Source: a virus
Direction: 5' to 3' (one strand)
Virus record (IMG/VR): IMGVR_UViG_3300027896_000072
Coordinates: 1 to 46,030 of that record
DNA length: 46,030 nt
This document shows, in pieces, positions 25,974 through 33,446 of the stretch. The notes under the pieces are model-generated. The model was given only the letters and a program-made list of their open reading frames with translations, was not told the origin of the DNA and searched no databases. A program made the translations under genes and the position numbers. Numbering within the stretch: position 1 is the stretch's first letter; the number at the start of each line of letters is the position of its first letter.

Positions 25974-26064
25974 GGACTATTTTCCCACTTTCAAAAATAA
26001 TAACTATCTTGCCATAAAGTTTATCATTGATATATTTTTTTATCAACTCAATTATTTTTTCCAT
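25942..26064 (-). CDS. 40-residue DUF2292-like protein
   Basis: The start overlaps the upstream stop as TAATG, with GGAAAG before it. The product (MEKIIELIKKYINDKLYGKI, then ESGKIVHVEKTESIKI) matches the pattern of DUF2292-type small proteins: a helix, then two strands ending 'GKVVQIEKTEKIRL'. The function of that family is unknown. The clear family pattern in so short an ORF argues that it is a real gene. Confidence 0.62.
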   Translation of the reverse strand: MEKIIELIKKYINDKLYGKIVIIFESGKIVHVEKTESIKI

Positions 26065-26201
26065 TACTTTCCAATAAAATTCTTCATGTAATTATTATAA
26101 CGCAAGCGACTTTCCGATATTGCACTTCTAAAATCTGATATTTCACTAATAGTTGGAAGTTTTTTCTTAAAAATTTTATATAAGTATTTATATATTTTCA
26201 C
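26064..26201 (-). CDS. 45-residue basic protein, GTG start
   Basis: GTG at 26201 overlaps the TGA of the preceding gene (GTGA) and the frame ends in a TAATG overlap with the next, so it fits the coupling chain exactly. The product is Lys-rich at the front (KIYKYLYKIFKKKLPTISEI) and ends 'RYNNYMKNFIGK'. No family was recognised. It may be an amphipathic membrane or nucleic-acid binding peptide. Confidence 0.48.
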   Translation of the reverse strand: MKIYKYLYKIFKKKLPTISEISDFRSAISESRLRYNNYMKNFIGK

Positions 26202-26446
26202 TTCACAATCACCGGAACCTGCTCTATGTTTATAGAAACCTGATTCTTTATTTCCTCTTCAATGACCTGAATGGCACGATCATAACCTATTTCTAAACCC
26301 CTTAAATATTGAAACTGGTCTATACTTAGACTTTGGATATACTTGCATTGAGTCTCATATTTATATGCCTTTAAAATAAGAATAAGAGTCTTAGTTACTG
26401 GAAGTTGCTGCCATTCTTTTACGTTCTCCAGATAAAAATCATCCAT
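26198..26446 (-). CDS. Small conserved-type protein after the portal gene
   Basis: This 82-residue helical protein has 'LENVKEWQQLPVTKTLILIL' and 'YLRGLEIGYDRAIQVIEEEI'. Short helical proteins of this style often follow the portal gene in podoviruses. It overlaps the portal stop by eight bases. Function unknown. Confidence 0.68.
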   Translation of the reverse strand: MDDFYLENVKEWQQLPVTKTLILILKAYKYETQCKYIQSLSIDQFQYLRGLEIGYDRAIQVIEEEIKNQVSINIEQVPVIVK

Positions 26447-28511
26447 TCATTCCTCCTGTCGTGCTACTACCGAAATTTCCTCCCTGATATTGCATAGCTG
26501 CCTGTTTATGCTGTTGAGCTTCCGCAAGATATAAAAAACCCATATGCTCACGAACATGAGCTTCGTGTAATTTCTTGCCATGAGGCGTTAGTTGTTCAAA
26601 CCAATTAGATGCCTTAAATCCGTCATGCACCGTAACGTGCTCATGGTGGTTCTGTGTTGGAAGTGCTGGAGTAATTGTGTCTTTTATCAGCATATTATTT
26701 TCCACTTCCGGAGGCAAATCAGGTGGAGGCGGAGGTGGTTGGGGTTTAGGGTTGATCTGTTCTATATTCGGTGCTTCCATGGATTCAAAATAATCCTGTC
26801 TAGCAGCGTAGAGAGCCATCTCCGTCTGTGGGCCGGGTTGATAAGTTTTAACTTCCGCTAATGCCTGTTGGCTCTTGATAAGTTTCTCCGCCCTGCTCGT
26901 GATGTTGGGGTCGGAAACGGGAATAATCATCACATTGCTAGAAAAATCCTTTTTCCCACTTTCGATGGATTTCCATTCCCTTGAGGTCTTGTCCTGAACC
27001 AAGGCATAAACCTTTTCGTCCAGAACATCATGGTTTATGTCAAATATCTTTCTAAGTTCCTGTCTGAAGGCTCTGTGGAGTCTTTTTTGAATGACGGAAA
27101 AAACCTTTAGTCCCTGTTCGATAACGGCAAGCATAGTAGTCGCTGCAGTGTCGGAAGGCGGCATACCACCTGACATCCACTCGGAGGTAGTAGTGGTTTC
27201 CTTGACGTAGTCGTGCAGCATCCCTATGACTGCGAACAAAATTCTACTCGGTTCCTTGAACTGGAACTGATAAATGGCGTTTCTTATGTCGGGAGCCATA
27301 ACATCCACTTCTTTGAAGACTCCCATCTCAAAACCCATGTCACCTTTTTTAAGTCCTGCTCTCTTATTAATGAATCCAGCTATGATATTATTCAGATGTC
27401 CGGCATCTAAGAGTTGATTTAAAGCGGTGTCGGCGGCTTCGTTCATGTGGTCAAGAAGTTGACCGAACCCGAAAGCATACACCGAATTGGGATTGGGAAT
27501 AAAACTATACCCGGTAAAGTATTCCTCTACCTTGTCCCTTGAGTGGTCTTCATCCCATGAAAGTCTTGATACAATTCTTAAAACTTTCTCACTGGTATAA
27601 TCCACCGTGACTATATAAGGTCTGAACTTCCCGTCTTTCTGTTTAAGTTTCTTTTCCTTGTAGTTGTAATTAATATCAAGATAAACGTGCTGTTCGAGAA
27701 GTTTTCTTTTATTGGTGAACTCCGCATCGGGTTCCTGTGAGCCTTCTATTTTATCCTGTGCGTTTTTGGTTTCGGGCGTATTGCCGTCAGTTCTACTGTC
27801 TTCAGGGCTTAAAACTAATCCTTCCGGCTTTAAAAAAACCTTCTGGTCTTGCAAATCCTCTATTTTGTCAATTTCTTTCCAGATGATATGTGTCTTTCTT
27901 AAACGAGGGTCGTTGAGGCTTCGGGCTTTGTAATTAACAACAAACTCGTCCACAGTGAGAAATTTGGAAACAGGTTGTTTGGTTTCATAATCAGGGTAGG
28001 TTTTCTTAACTACGAACCCGTCAACAGGGAGCGCCATGAGAAGTTTATCCATATCTTCTTCCCAGTCGGTCATCTCAAACCGAAGTTGGTAGTTCATATA
28101 GTTCTCGGTTCTCTTGGCTGCGTCTCTCTGAAGTCCGTCACGGGTGAAACACTTGACTATATCCTTACCTAAAAGGGCTTCATAAGCCCTTGCTTGAAAC
28201 TGAAGGCAAGCTACGAGGATAAATGGAAGGTGGGTGTTGGAGGCTTTAGGCCAAGGGTAGTCCTTCGGGTCACGATAACCAGCAAACATCTTCAGCCAAC
28301 TAGCCCTTCTCTTGTCGAAATCAGTCCGAGAGTCAATATCAGCGTTGAAACTTTCCACAACCCTACTTCCGATTGTATCAAGTTCTTCCTGTTTCATCTT
28401 TCGGGCGATATTGACTTCTTCGGCGGAAGTGTCATTAACTCCGTCAAAAAGACTGTCAATATCCAGTGGTTGCGCTCCTGCCTCTGTCATCCCTGATGTA
28501 TTCGGCCCCAT
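26439..28511 (-). CDS. Portal protein (P22-like)
   Basis: This 690-residue protein forms the dodecameric ring through which DNA enters the head. Diagnostic parts include 'FDKRRASWLKMFAGYRDPKD' and 'PWPKASNTHLPFILVACLQF' (residues 62-107), 'NIIAGFINKRAGLKKGD', and the long C-terminal helical part with a Pro-rich stretch (PKPQPPPPPPDLPP) near 595. Length matches P22 gp1 (725). Start at 28511 has AGAGGT six bases upstream. It overlaps the terminase by 56 bases. The C-terminus (AMQYQGGNFGSSTTGGMNG) is Gly/Gln-rich, as in other portals with barrel tails. Confidence 0.88.
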   Translation of the reverse strand: MGPNTSGMTEAGAQPLDIDSLFDGVNDTSAEEVNIARKMKQEELDTIGSRVVESFNADIDSRTDFDKRRASWLKMFAGYRDPKDYPWPKASNTHLPFILVACLQFQARAYEALLGKDIVKCFTRDGLQRDAAKRTENYMNYQLRFEMTDWEEDMDKLLMALPVDGFVVKKTYPDYETKQPVSKFLTVDEFVVNYKARSLNDPRLRKTHIIWKEIDKIEDLQDQKVFLKPEGLVLSPEDSRTDGNTPETKNAQDKIEGSQEPDAEFTNKRKLLEQHVYLDINYNYKEKKLKQKDGKFRPYIVTVDYTSEKVLRIVSRLSWDEDHSRDKVEEYFTGYSFIPNPNSVYAFGFGQLLDHMNEAADTALNQLLDAGHLNNIIAGFINKRAGLKKGDMGFEMGVFKEVDVMAPDIRNAIYQFQFKEPSRILFAVIGMLHDYVKETTTTSEWMSGGMPPSDTAATTMLAVIEQGLKVFSVIQKRLHRAFRQELRKIFDINHDVLDEKVYALVQDKTSREWKSIESGKKDFSSNVMIIPVSDPNITSRAEKLIKSQQALAEVKTYQPGPQTEMALYAARQDYFESMEAPNIEQINPKPQPPPPPPDLPPEVENNMLIKDTITPALPTQNHHEHVTVHDGFKASNWFEQLTPHGKKLHEAHVREHMGFLYLAEAQQHKQAAMQYQGGNFGSSTTGGMNG

Positions 28512-30024
28512 CTTCTACCTCTTCTTCCCATTGTCGGTTGATTAACGCATATCTATAAAGGTTCTCGCAAAAATCGTCTTCTTCCTTGGACGGCTTTAAA
28601 GTTTTCGGATCAATGACATAGTTCTCAATCTGTTCTATGCTCTTTTTGAGGTCACTGAAGAAAAAAAGAGAGGGAATCTCGTTCTCACTCATCAGCATTT
28701 CCTCGACCAGTTTAATCCCATTGTCCTTGTCTTTAGAAGCTACCTGTAAGTAAATATCGTGAGAAGCGAACACATCGGACATAATCATAAAAACGGTCTC
28801 GTCTGTATAACCGGAGTTCGCATCTCCTTTAGCTAAAGGGTCAATCCATATCCCGCCGACTCTTAAAGAATTATCTATAATGACCTTCAGTATTCTCTCC
28901 GCCATAGCCTTTGAATTGCCGTGATCCCATATCTCGGCCACCTGCCAGTGAAACCCTCTCGGTTCCGTAGCGTAAAAACTAACCGCCCACGGTTTAGAAG
29001 GGTGAAAATCTATAAATACGTCAACAATCCAATCCAGAGGAATCCCGTTTCTGAATCTAGGTTTGACGTGAATCCTTCTATCCACGTTCCAAATCAGGTT
29101 GTCCAAGTACGCAGGTACGCCGTGAAGTCTTGCCTCTTTCTCGTTGGGGCTTAGAGTTTTCTCGAACTGCCTCACCCCTTCCATCGTTAGTCCGAATTTC
29201 TTGTAATTAGTGACTTCTCCGCACTTAGAACATATCCCAACGGTTCCGGTTTCCCTGTCTTCAAACCTTTCTAGGTAGTCGTCACATTCCCCACATCTGG
29301 AAACATTGTTAAAAATATCCGCATTTACCCCAAAAACTGAAAGGTCGGGAGTTCCGTCATCATTGGTGGCTTTTACGACTTCCTTCTGCACCCACGCCTC
29401 TTTCAAGAGGGTCATGCCGAAGTACTCTCTGCCGGAGTAATCCACTAGACCCCTAGCACAAGCGACTCGAATATCCCTCGAAGACGGCTCATCATAAAAA
29501 ACAATGTCCCCCTTCCATCCTTCAAATAATTCAGCCCTCTGCCCGTTGCTCATTATTTCAAGGGTGGATTTGGTCTTAACGTCCTTCCAGAAGTAATCTA
29601 TTCCTTCGTTGTTCTTTTTCTTCTCAACCACTCGATTCTTCGGCCACCACTCTTCTAAAGTCGGGATGATAACCGTCTTTATATGAACTCCCCAGTCCTG
29701 ACCCACAACCCTGATCTTCCTAGGCCCCTTATGAGAGAATACTAGTTTAATACTAGGGTTCCATGGGTAATAACCAAATAGTGCAGCTATAGCCAGCCAT
29801 ACCCAAGTAGTTGTCTTAGAAGACCTATTACCTCCGGTGAAGTAGAAAACCTTATATTGGGGGTCTAACCAAGCATTAAGAATTTTCTCCTGTTTCGGGT
29901 TGGGTTGGTTGGGGACGAACTCAATCTTGTTCTCTTGAGCAATCCTGTCCGCCAGTGAAAGAAGTTCCAATTTCTTCTGTTTCAACTCGACTAACTTGGT
30001 CTGGATTTCCTCAATCCTATCCAC
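28456..30024 (-). CDS. Terminase large subunit with inserted zinc ribbon
   Basis: ATPase-nuclease that pumps and cuts DNA. Numbered from the longest frame (ATG at 30072), Walker A is GGNRSSKTT at 80-88, Walker B GDIVFYDEP at 188-196 (Asp194, Glu195). RNase H-like nuclease strands are DVFIDFHP (Asp351, Asp355) and GGIWIDPLAKGD. A four-Cys ribbon (Cys260, Cys263, Cys281, Cys284) lies between ATPase and nuclease. GTG at 30024 (Val17 of the long form) is preferred: it has GAGGAAG upstream and avoids overlapping a conserved 55-residue gene by 56 bases. Headful cutting is likely, by analogy with P22-type phages. Confidence 0.88.
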   Translation of the reverse strand: MDRIEEIQTKLVELKQKKLELLSLADRIAQENKIEFVPNQPNPKQEKILNAWLDPQYKVFYFTGGNRSSKTTTWVWLAIAALFGYYPWNPSIKLVFSHKGPRKIRVVGQDWGVHIKTVIIPTLEEWWPKNRVVEKKKNNEGIDYFWKDVKTKSTLEIMSNGQRAELFEGWKGDIVFYDEPSSRDIRVACARGLVDYSGREYFGMTLLKEAWVQKEVVKATNDDGTPDLSVFGVNADIFNNVSRCGECDDYLERFEDRETGTVGICSKCGEVTNYKKFGLTMEGVRQFEKTLSPNEKEARLHGVPAYLDNLIWNVDRRIHVKPRFRNGIPLDWIVDVFIDFHPSKPWAVSFYATEPRGFHWQVAEIWDHGNSKAMAERILKVIIDNSLRVGGIWIDPLAKGDANSGYTDETVFMIMSDVFASHDIYLQVASKDKDNGIKLVEEMLMSENEIPSLFFFSDLKKSIEQIENYVIDPKTLKPSKEEDDFCENLYRYALINRQWEEEVEDGAEYIRDDRGRSATTGY

Positions 30025-30184
30025 GTCTTTTCTTCCTCGGCAACTTTTTCTCTTTGGTTTTGGCGAACTCATGTAGTTGCTTCTGGCTCATATCCGCCAA
30101 ACCCTTATTCCTAGAATACAATCTCTCAGGGTTGTGTTCCGCAATAGCCATCGCCCTTCTTTGTTTCTTACTAACTGCTGGCAT
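30017..30184 (-). CDS. Short conserved phage protein (MPAVSKKQRR family)
   Basis: This 55-residue basic protein starts in a TAATG overlap and reads 'MPAVSKKQRRAMAIAEHNPE', then 'KGLADMSQKQLHEFAKTKEK'. This pattern, with a basic front and 'M..KQLHDFA.TKEKGLP', is found in many phages beside terminase genes; its role is not known. It ends eight bases past the preferred terminase start. Confidence 0.75.
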   Translation of the reverse strand: MPAVSKKQRRAMAIAEHNPERLYSRNKGLADMSQKQLHEFAKTKEKKLPRKKRRG

Positions 30185-30396
30185 TAGTGACTCTCCTTTA
30201 AATCCCCCAAGGGCTTCTCAGGAACCCCCGGTATCTGCTTCCCCAAAGGAACAACGTGAAACCCGAAATTCGCCACCCCAGCCCCGATAAACTGTATCAT
30301 CGGGACTATCTGACAATGAAACTTCTTGCACGAAGCCATAACCTCCTTCATACACTCCTCACAAGCCACCTGCTCCATACCTATAATCTGACCCAT
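30184..30396 (-). CDS. 70-residue Cys-containing protein
   Basis: The product (GQIIGMEQVACEECMKEVMA) has CEEC and further Cys/His residues at about 23-29 (CKKFHC), which could bind zinc. The rest is hydrophobic and Gly/Pro-rich (MIQFIGAGVANFGFHVVPLG). It is coupled by TAATG to the gene after it. No family was recognised. Confidence 0.6.
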   Translation of the reverse strand: MGQIIGMEQVACEECMKEVMASCKKFHCQIVPMIQFIGAGVANFGFHVVPLGKQIPGVPEKPLGDLKESH

Positions 30397-30456
30397 AATC
30401 CCCCCTGCGCGAAATATCGCTATTTTTTAACCTAGCATTATTACTACACTAAATGA

Positions 30457-30558
30457 CTAGTCCCCACGGGACAAACACTTCCCCTTCTTCCTGAATATCC
30501 TCTCCCAATTCCTTCTGTACCTCTCAGACCTTGGAAATATCTTGTACCCTAATTTCAT
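30457..30558 (-). CDS. Possible 33-residue basic peptide
   Basis: ATG at 30558 with AGGGGA nine bases upstream; product MKLGYKIFPRSERYRRNWER and so on, very rich in Arg and Lys, ending CLSRGD. It is the only plausible ORF between the HTH protein and the 70-residue gene. Low confidence because of length. Confidence 0.3.
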   Translation of the reverse strand: MKLGYKIFPRSERYRRNWERIFRKKGKCLSRGD

Positions 30559-30618
30559 ATACTTAAATCCCCTTTTATATTTTTCGCCAATAACCGGGAA
30601 TACTGTGATTATACTGGA

Positions 30619-30638
30619 GGGGGGGTGGTAATCCCCCC
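30619..30638. repeat. GC hairpin (G7 / C6)
   Basis: Seven G (30619-30625), loop TGGTAAT, six C (30633-30638). No T-run follows on either strand, so it is not a standard terminator. It lies between the HTH protein and the terminase genes and could affect expression of the latter. The remaining bases 30559-30709 show no gene. Confidence 0.4.
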
Positions 30639-30709
30639 TGTACCCCGGTGTCTATAATTCACTTCGTATCCTGTACCAGCATTTTAACTCGTACCTTAAC
30701 TTACTAATA

Positions 30710-31195
30710 TCATATACTATTACTTGCGTCTATACTATCAGATGCACCCAAAGAAGTACCCATACTCTCCTGTGATTGCAGTCTAGCAAGCTCCCGCTCT
30801 AGCCTTGTGATCTCCTTATTGACCTTGCTAATGTCTTCAGTAACCACATGATATGAAACGTTTTCAGTAGATAGACCACGCTCTATTCGTTCCTTATCAT
30901 AGAGCTGAGCAGCAGCCAAAACCCTTGATCCCATTGGTGCTTTTTGTATATCTTGTTCCGTGATGCTGGATATTATTCTATGTTGCAGCCCAGCGAACAC
31001 ATCGGCTCTATTATCTTTAAAATCGTCTATGTTTTGTTTAGTCAGATTATACCGTTCTAGGACTTCTTGAACATAACTAGTACTTGTGTCGGCTTGTTTA
31101 GCAAGCTCTCGGCGTGTAATATGGGGATGTTCGGTTTGTAACGCTATTATTTGTTCTTGTTTTGGGGTAGGTTTACTATTTATGGCAACTTGCAT
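30710..31195 (-). CDS. HTH protein, possible small terminase subunit
   Basis: This 161-residue protein has a helix-turn-helix at 24-49 (ITRRELAKQADTSTSYVQEV) and a conserved middle (FKDNRADVFAGLQHRIISSI, KAPMGSRVLAAAQLYDKERI) followed by a coiled coil at 122-142. It is the first gene of the packaging transcript, where podoviruses usually encode the DNA-recognition subunit of terminase. The fold type and position support that role but do not prove it; a transcription regulator is the alternative. AAGG lies eight bases before the ATG. Confidence 0.68.
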   Translation of the reverse strand: MQVAINSKPTPKQEQIIALQTEHPHITRRELAKQADTSTSYVQEVLERYNLTKQNIDDFKDNRADVFAGLQHRIISSITEQDIQKAPMGSRVLAAAQLYDKERIERGLSTENVSYHVVTEDISKVNKEITRLERELARLQSQESMGTSLGASDSIDASNSI

Positions 31196-31211
31196 AAATA
31201 CCTTATAAAAG

Positions 31212-31283
31212 GCGGCCAGCCTTATGGTTTAGTTGTTTAGTAGCTTAAAAGCTTCTCTTATGTTTAAGTGTAGGCGTGGCCGC
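31212..31283. repeat. Inverted repeat GCGGCCA / TGGCCGC in the control region
   Basis: Seven-base arms at 31212-31218 and 31277-31283, 58 bases apart, in the leader of the packaging transcript. An AGCTT-AA-AAGCT palindrome lies between them. The structure would form in the leader RNA of the HTH gene. Confidence 0.4.
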
Positions 31284-31288
31284 TGGTT

Positions 31289-31319
31289 TATAGAAACATA
31301 GAACGAGCGTTCTAGTCAA
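31289..31319 (-). promoter_or_regulatory. Promoter with embedded palindrome for the packaging operon
   Basis: Minus strand TTGACT (31319-31314) with candidate -10 TTTCTA (17-base spacer) or TCTATA (19-base spacer). The spacer holds a perfect 16-base palindrome TAGAACG-AG-CGTTCTA (31299-31314). GAAC-N4-GTTC is the core of the LexA/DinR box of Firmicutes and some other phyla, so SOS control is possible; a phage regulator is the alternative. The rest of 31196-31440 holds a short tandem repeat (CAGGAGCC at 31344 and 31354) and no gene. Confidence 0.45.
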
Positions 31320-31452
31320 GATAATTCTTAAAATATTTATAGTCAGGAGCCTGCAGGAGCCGTTTTCTTTGGTAGGCGCATAGCTTTGCATGGGCGCAAC
31401 GTCCAGACGTTTGGATGTGAAATACTAGTTTTAATACTGACACAAATAGTTC

Positions 31453-31480
31453 TTGACATACTAATTATAAGGTATATATT
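31453..31480 (+). promoter_or_regulatory. Sigma70-like promoter for the rightward block at 31513
   Basis: TTGACA at 31453-31458 and TATATT at 31475-31480, spacer 16 (TATTAT two bases on gives 18). It is followed at 31499 by AAAGGAGG and the ATG at 31513. It diverges from the packaging promoter. Confidence 0.65.
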
Positions 31481-31512
31481 ATAGGCAACAATATAACAAA
31501 GGAGGATACATT

Positions 31513-31713
31513 ATGACACTAAGAGAATTTGCACAAGTGGTAAGTGACCGAACAAACGGCACAAATGAGGGATTTGTTAATTTTGACGGTCTAAAGGTAA
31601 AAGTTCAGGTTATTGATTATCGTAAGGCTTTTGGTCGGGATGATATTTTAGTTACTCCATTATCCGGCAAAGGTGAGAAGTGGATTGACCTTAATTCTTT
31701 ACAGGTGGAATAA
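31513..31713 (+). CDS. 66-residue protein, unknown
   Basis: First gene of the rightward block, with a near-perfect AAAGGAGG ribosome site. The sequence (TLREFAQVVSDRTNGTNEGF, then DDILVTPLSGKGEKWIDLNS) has an amphipathic helix and beta strands but no known motif. The strong signals suggest early, high expression. Confidence 0.68.
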   Translation: MTLREFAQVVSDRTNGTNEGFVNFDGLKVKVQVIDYRKAFGRDDILVTPLSGKGEKWIDLNSLQVE

Positions 31714-31716
31714 ACA

Positions 31717-32061
31717 ATGGAAAAAGAAAAACTTATTTTTAAATCCCGTAGAAAAGCCCACCAATTAATGAAACAATTATATCCTGAAATTAATTGGAAT
31801 AGTCATTGTGTTCATCATCGTGATCTCAACCCACTAAATAACAAGATTTTAAATTTAGCGATTATTGATATAGGAGATCACGTAAGATTACACGCGGCTT
31901 TATTACAACCGTATCAAAATTCCCCTGTAAAAGAAAAAAGGTCAAAACCAAAAGTAATCAAACAAATGCAACAAATAGATAAGTTATTACCTATCCGATT
32001 AGATAACTATCGTTTAAGGTGTGGCCACTATGAAGTGGAAAATTGTAAATGTTGGGACTAA
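31717..32061 (+). CDS. HNH-motif protein
   Basis: This 114-residue protein contains 'HCVHHRDLNPLNNKILNLAI' and 'IDIGDHVRLHAALL' (residues 30-64), the His-His ... Asn ... His arrangement of HNH nucleases. The C-terminal part has a CGHYEVENCKC cysteine cluster that may bind zinc. It follows the first rightward gene by three bases. It may nick host or phage DNA; as a small non-intronic copy it could also be a homing enzyme. Confidence 0.72.
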   Translation: MEKEKLIFKSRRKAHQLMKQLYPEINWNSHCVHHRDLNPLNNKILNLAIIDIGDHVRLHAALLQPYQNSPVKEKRSKPKVIKQMQQIDKLLPIRLDNYRLRCGHYEVENCKCWD

Positions 32062-32102
32062 ATAACAGCCGGGCGGCTAATCCCGGCGGAAGGGGTAAGA
32101 TA

Positions 32103-32492
32103 ATGAAAACAAAAGAAGATACACGCGCCAAAGATCAGGCAAAGGCTCAACTGGAAAGTATTGTGGAAATGGTACAGGGTCTTAATGCCGAAGATGACAA
32201 CGAACGGGAAGATGCAATACAAAGAATTAATCAAGATCCGTTAAGTGTAGAAGTAAGAAGCGGCTGGCATTCACCGGGAAGCACAGCAGAGCCGGAAGAA
32301 TTTTGTATTCTGTTATGCTGGGGCGGGCCGGCTTGCCGGATCATTGGCGAACTAGATGAACACGGTCAACCTTTAAATCCGCACATTGAGTATCAAGACT
32401 GGTTTACAGGCTGGACTGAATATATTATTGACAATAAAGACGATCAAGACGCGCTTCAAACCTATTGTGAACAGTTTTACTTCGAGGAGTAG
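32103..32492 (+). CDS. Conserved phage protein, unknown
   Basis: This is 129 residues from ATG at 32103 (GGAAGGGG upstream); the longer frame to 32049 has no ribosome site. The acidic product has a helical front and a conserved-looking core 'EEFCILLCWGGPACRIIGEL' and 'PHIEYQDWFTGWTEYIID'. Such cores recur in phages next to early genes with no assigned role. Not a membrane protein. Confidence 0.72.
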   Translation: MKTKEDTRAKDQAKAQLESIVEMVQGLNAEDDNEREDAIQRINQDPLSVEVRSGWHSPGSTAEPEEFCILLCWGGPACRIIGELDEHGQPLNPHIEYQDWFTGWTEYIIDNKDDQDALQTYCEQFYFEE

Positions 32493-32494
32493 TT

Positions 32495-32596
32495 ATGACC
32501 ACTCAACAAACAGAAACACTTTGGAACTGGGCAGCCGCAGGGCTTCTGATCCTGTTGGCTGGAGGACTAGTAATAGCAACAATGATTTATATGTAA
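32495..32596 (+). CDS. 33-residue single-span membrane protein
   Basis: ATG at 32495 behind CGAGGAG. The product has a short polar front (MTTQQTETLWNW) and one helix (AAAGLLILLAGGLVIATMIY). It sits two bases after the previous stop. A regulatory or holin-like micro-protein is possible. Confidence 0.5.
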   Translation: MTTQQTETLWNWAAAGLLILLAGGLVIATMIYM

Positions 32597-32606
32597 GGGG
32601 GCGACA

Positions 32607-32813
32607 ATGACAATTTACAAATATCCGATTAAAAATAAATTGTTTGTTAAAAATGAAGTCTTTAAGGGCGGGTATAGGAGTAGACACCTTAACGCTCGGC
32701 GTAACTCATTAATCAAATTAATTAAGGTAGCAAAAAGAACGAAGGTAAATATTATCAGTATTAAAAGCGTATTTGAAGGTAAGGAGTTTATAAAAATAAT
32801 AATTCTTAACTAG
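32607..32813 (+). CDS. 68-residue basic protein, unknown
   Basis: Preceded by AAGGGGGCG. Very Lys/Arg-rich (GGYRSRHLNARRNSLIKLIK) with beta-like ends. Nucleic-acid binding is likely from charge alone. It belongs to the rightward small-gene block. Confidence 0.58.
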   Translation: MTIYKYPIKNKLFVKNEVFKGGYRSRHLNARRNSLIKLIKVAKRTKVNIISIKSVFEGKEFIKIIILN

Positions 32814-32825
32814 AGGGGGGACACT

Positions 32826-32984
32826 ATGAAATGGTATATCTTATTGAAAAGAGTCAAGGGTTTGCCATATAAGGTAGGTCAGAGAATACCACTATACAGA
32901 GGCAACCGCAATCAATTAATCTGGCACGTTTGGACTACCATGATTGAAGTCCCTGAAACTCATGTAAAGGAGGTTACGCCATGA
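32826..32984 (+). CDS. 52-residue protein, unknown
   Basis: ATG at 32826 after AGAGGGGGG; the stop overlaps the next ATG as ATGA. The product (MKWYILLKRVKGLPYKVGQR, then NQLIWHVWTTMIEVPETHVK) is beta-rich and basic, like short SH3-type domains. No family was recognised. Confidence 0.58.
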   Translation: MKWYILLKRVKGLPYKVGQRIPLYRGNRNQLIWHVWTTMIEVPETHVKEVTP

Positions 32985-33190
32985 TATTACGTGCTATGGG
33001 CTTAATCAGAGCCTTAAAACAGGCTAACGCAGACAAAGATAAGGTAATCCAGCACCTATTAAAGCCACTGGATGTATTTGAGATTATAGATAAGATGATG
33101 TCAATGCCTAGGTGGGAAGATGTCAACCGGAAACTAATAGCGCAGATAGTAGGGGATGTTGTAAAGATAATAGGGGGGGTGGGGAAATGA
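32981..33190 (+). CDS. 69-residue helical protein, unknown
   Basis: Strong TAAAGGAGG site upstream and ATGA overlaps at both ends. Helical (LIRALKQANADKDKVIQHLL, VNRKLIAQIVGDVVKIIGGV). No motif was identified. Part of the coupled chain of small rightward genes. Confidence 0.62.
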   Translation: MILRAMGLIRALKQANADKDKVIQHLLKPLDVFEIIDKMMSMPRWEDVNRKLIAQIVGDVVKIIGGVGK

Positions 33191-33348
33191 AGAAACCAGA
33201 ATTAATAAAAGTATATAATTTGTGGGAAAATTACCATATTGAGTTAGAACAAAATAAGGCAACAAAGAAAAAAATTGCTCAAGAGAAAAGGGCTTTTTTA
33301 TCACTATTGTCAATGTTAGATAGTAAACTGGGTACTGAAAAGTCCTGA
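33187..33348 (+). CDS. 53-residue helical protein, unknown
   Basis: Starts at ATG 33187 (ATGA overlap); the longer frame is not needed. Lys-rich helix (YHIELEQNKATKKKIAQEKR) ending 'LDSKLGTEKS'. It is the last gene before the non-coding region 33349-33921. Its final codons overlap one copy of the TCC-N8-GGA motif. Confidence 0.55.
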   Translation: MKKPELIKVYNLWENYHIELEQNKATKKKIAQEKRAFLSLLSMLDSKLGTEKS

Positions 33349-33384
33349 TAAATGGACGTACTATAAATAATTTCAGATAGGGTA

Positions 33385-33414
33385 TTGACTTTTAGGGCGT
33401 TTTATGCCTAGTAT
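33385..33414 (+). promoter_or_regulatory. Sigma70-like promoter in the non-coding region
   Basis: TTGACT (33385-33390), 18-base spacer, TAGTAT (33409-33414). No gene follows for more than 500 bases on this strand, but a strong terminator lies 100 bases on, so a short RNA is the likely product. Confidence 0.5.
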
Positions 33415-33446
33415 GCCTCAAAGTAACAGATAAAGGAACTAGGCAT
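33404..33446. repeat. Perfect 9-base inverted repeat across the promoter
   Basis: ATGCCTAGT (33404-33412) and ACTAGGCAT (33438-33446), 25 bases apart, spanning the -10 and predicted start. TATGCCT also occurs twice directly at 33403 and 33412. It could be a two-site operator or a stem of a longer RNA. Confidence 0.55.
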
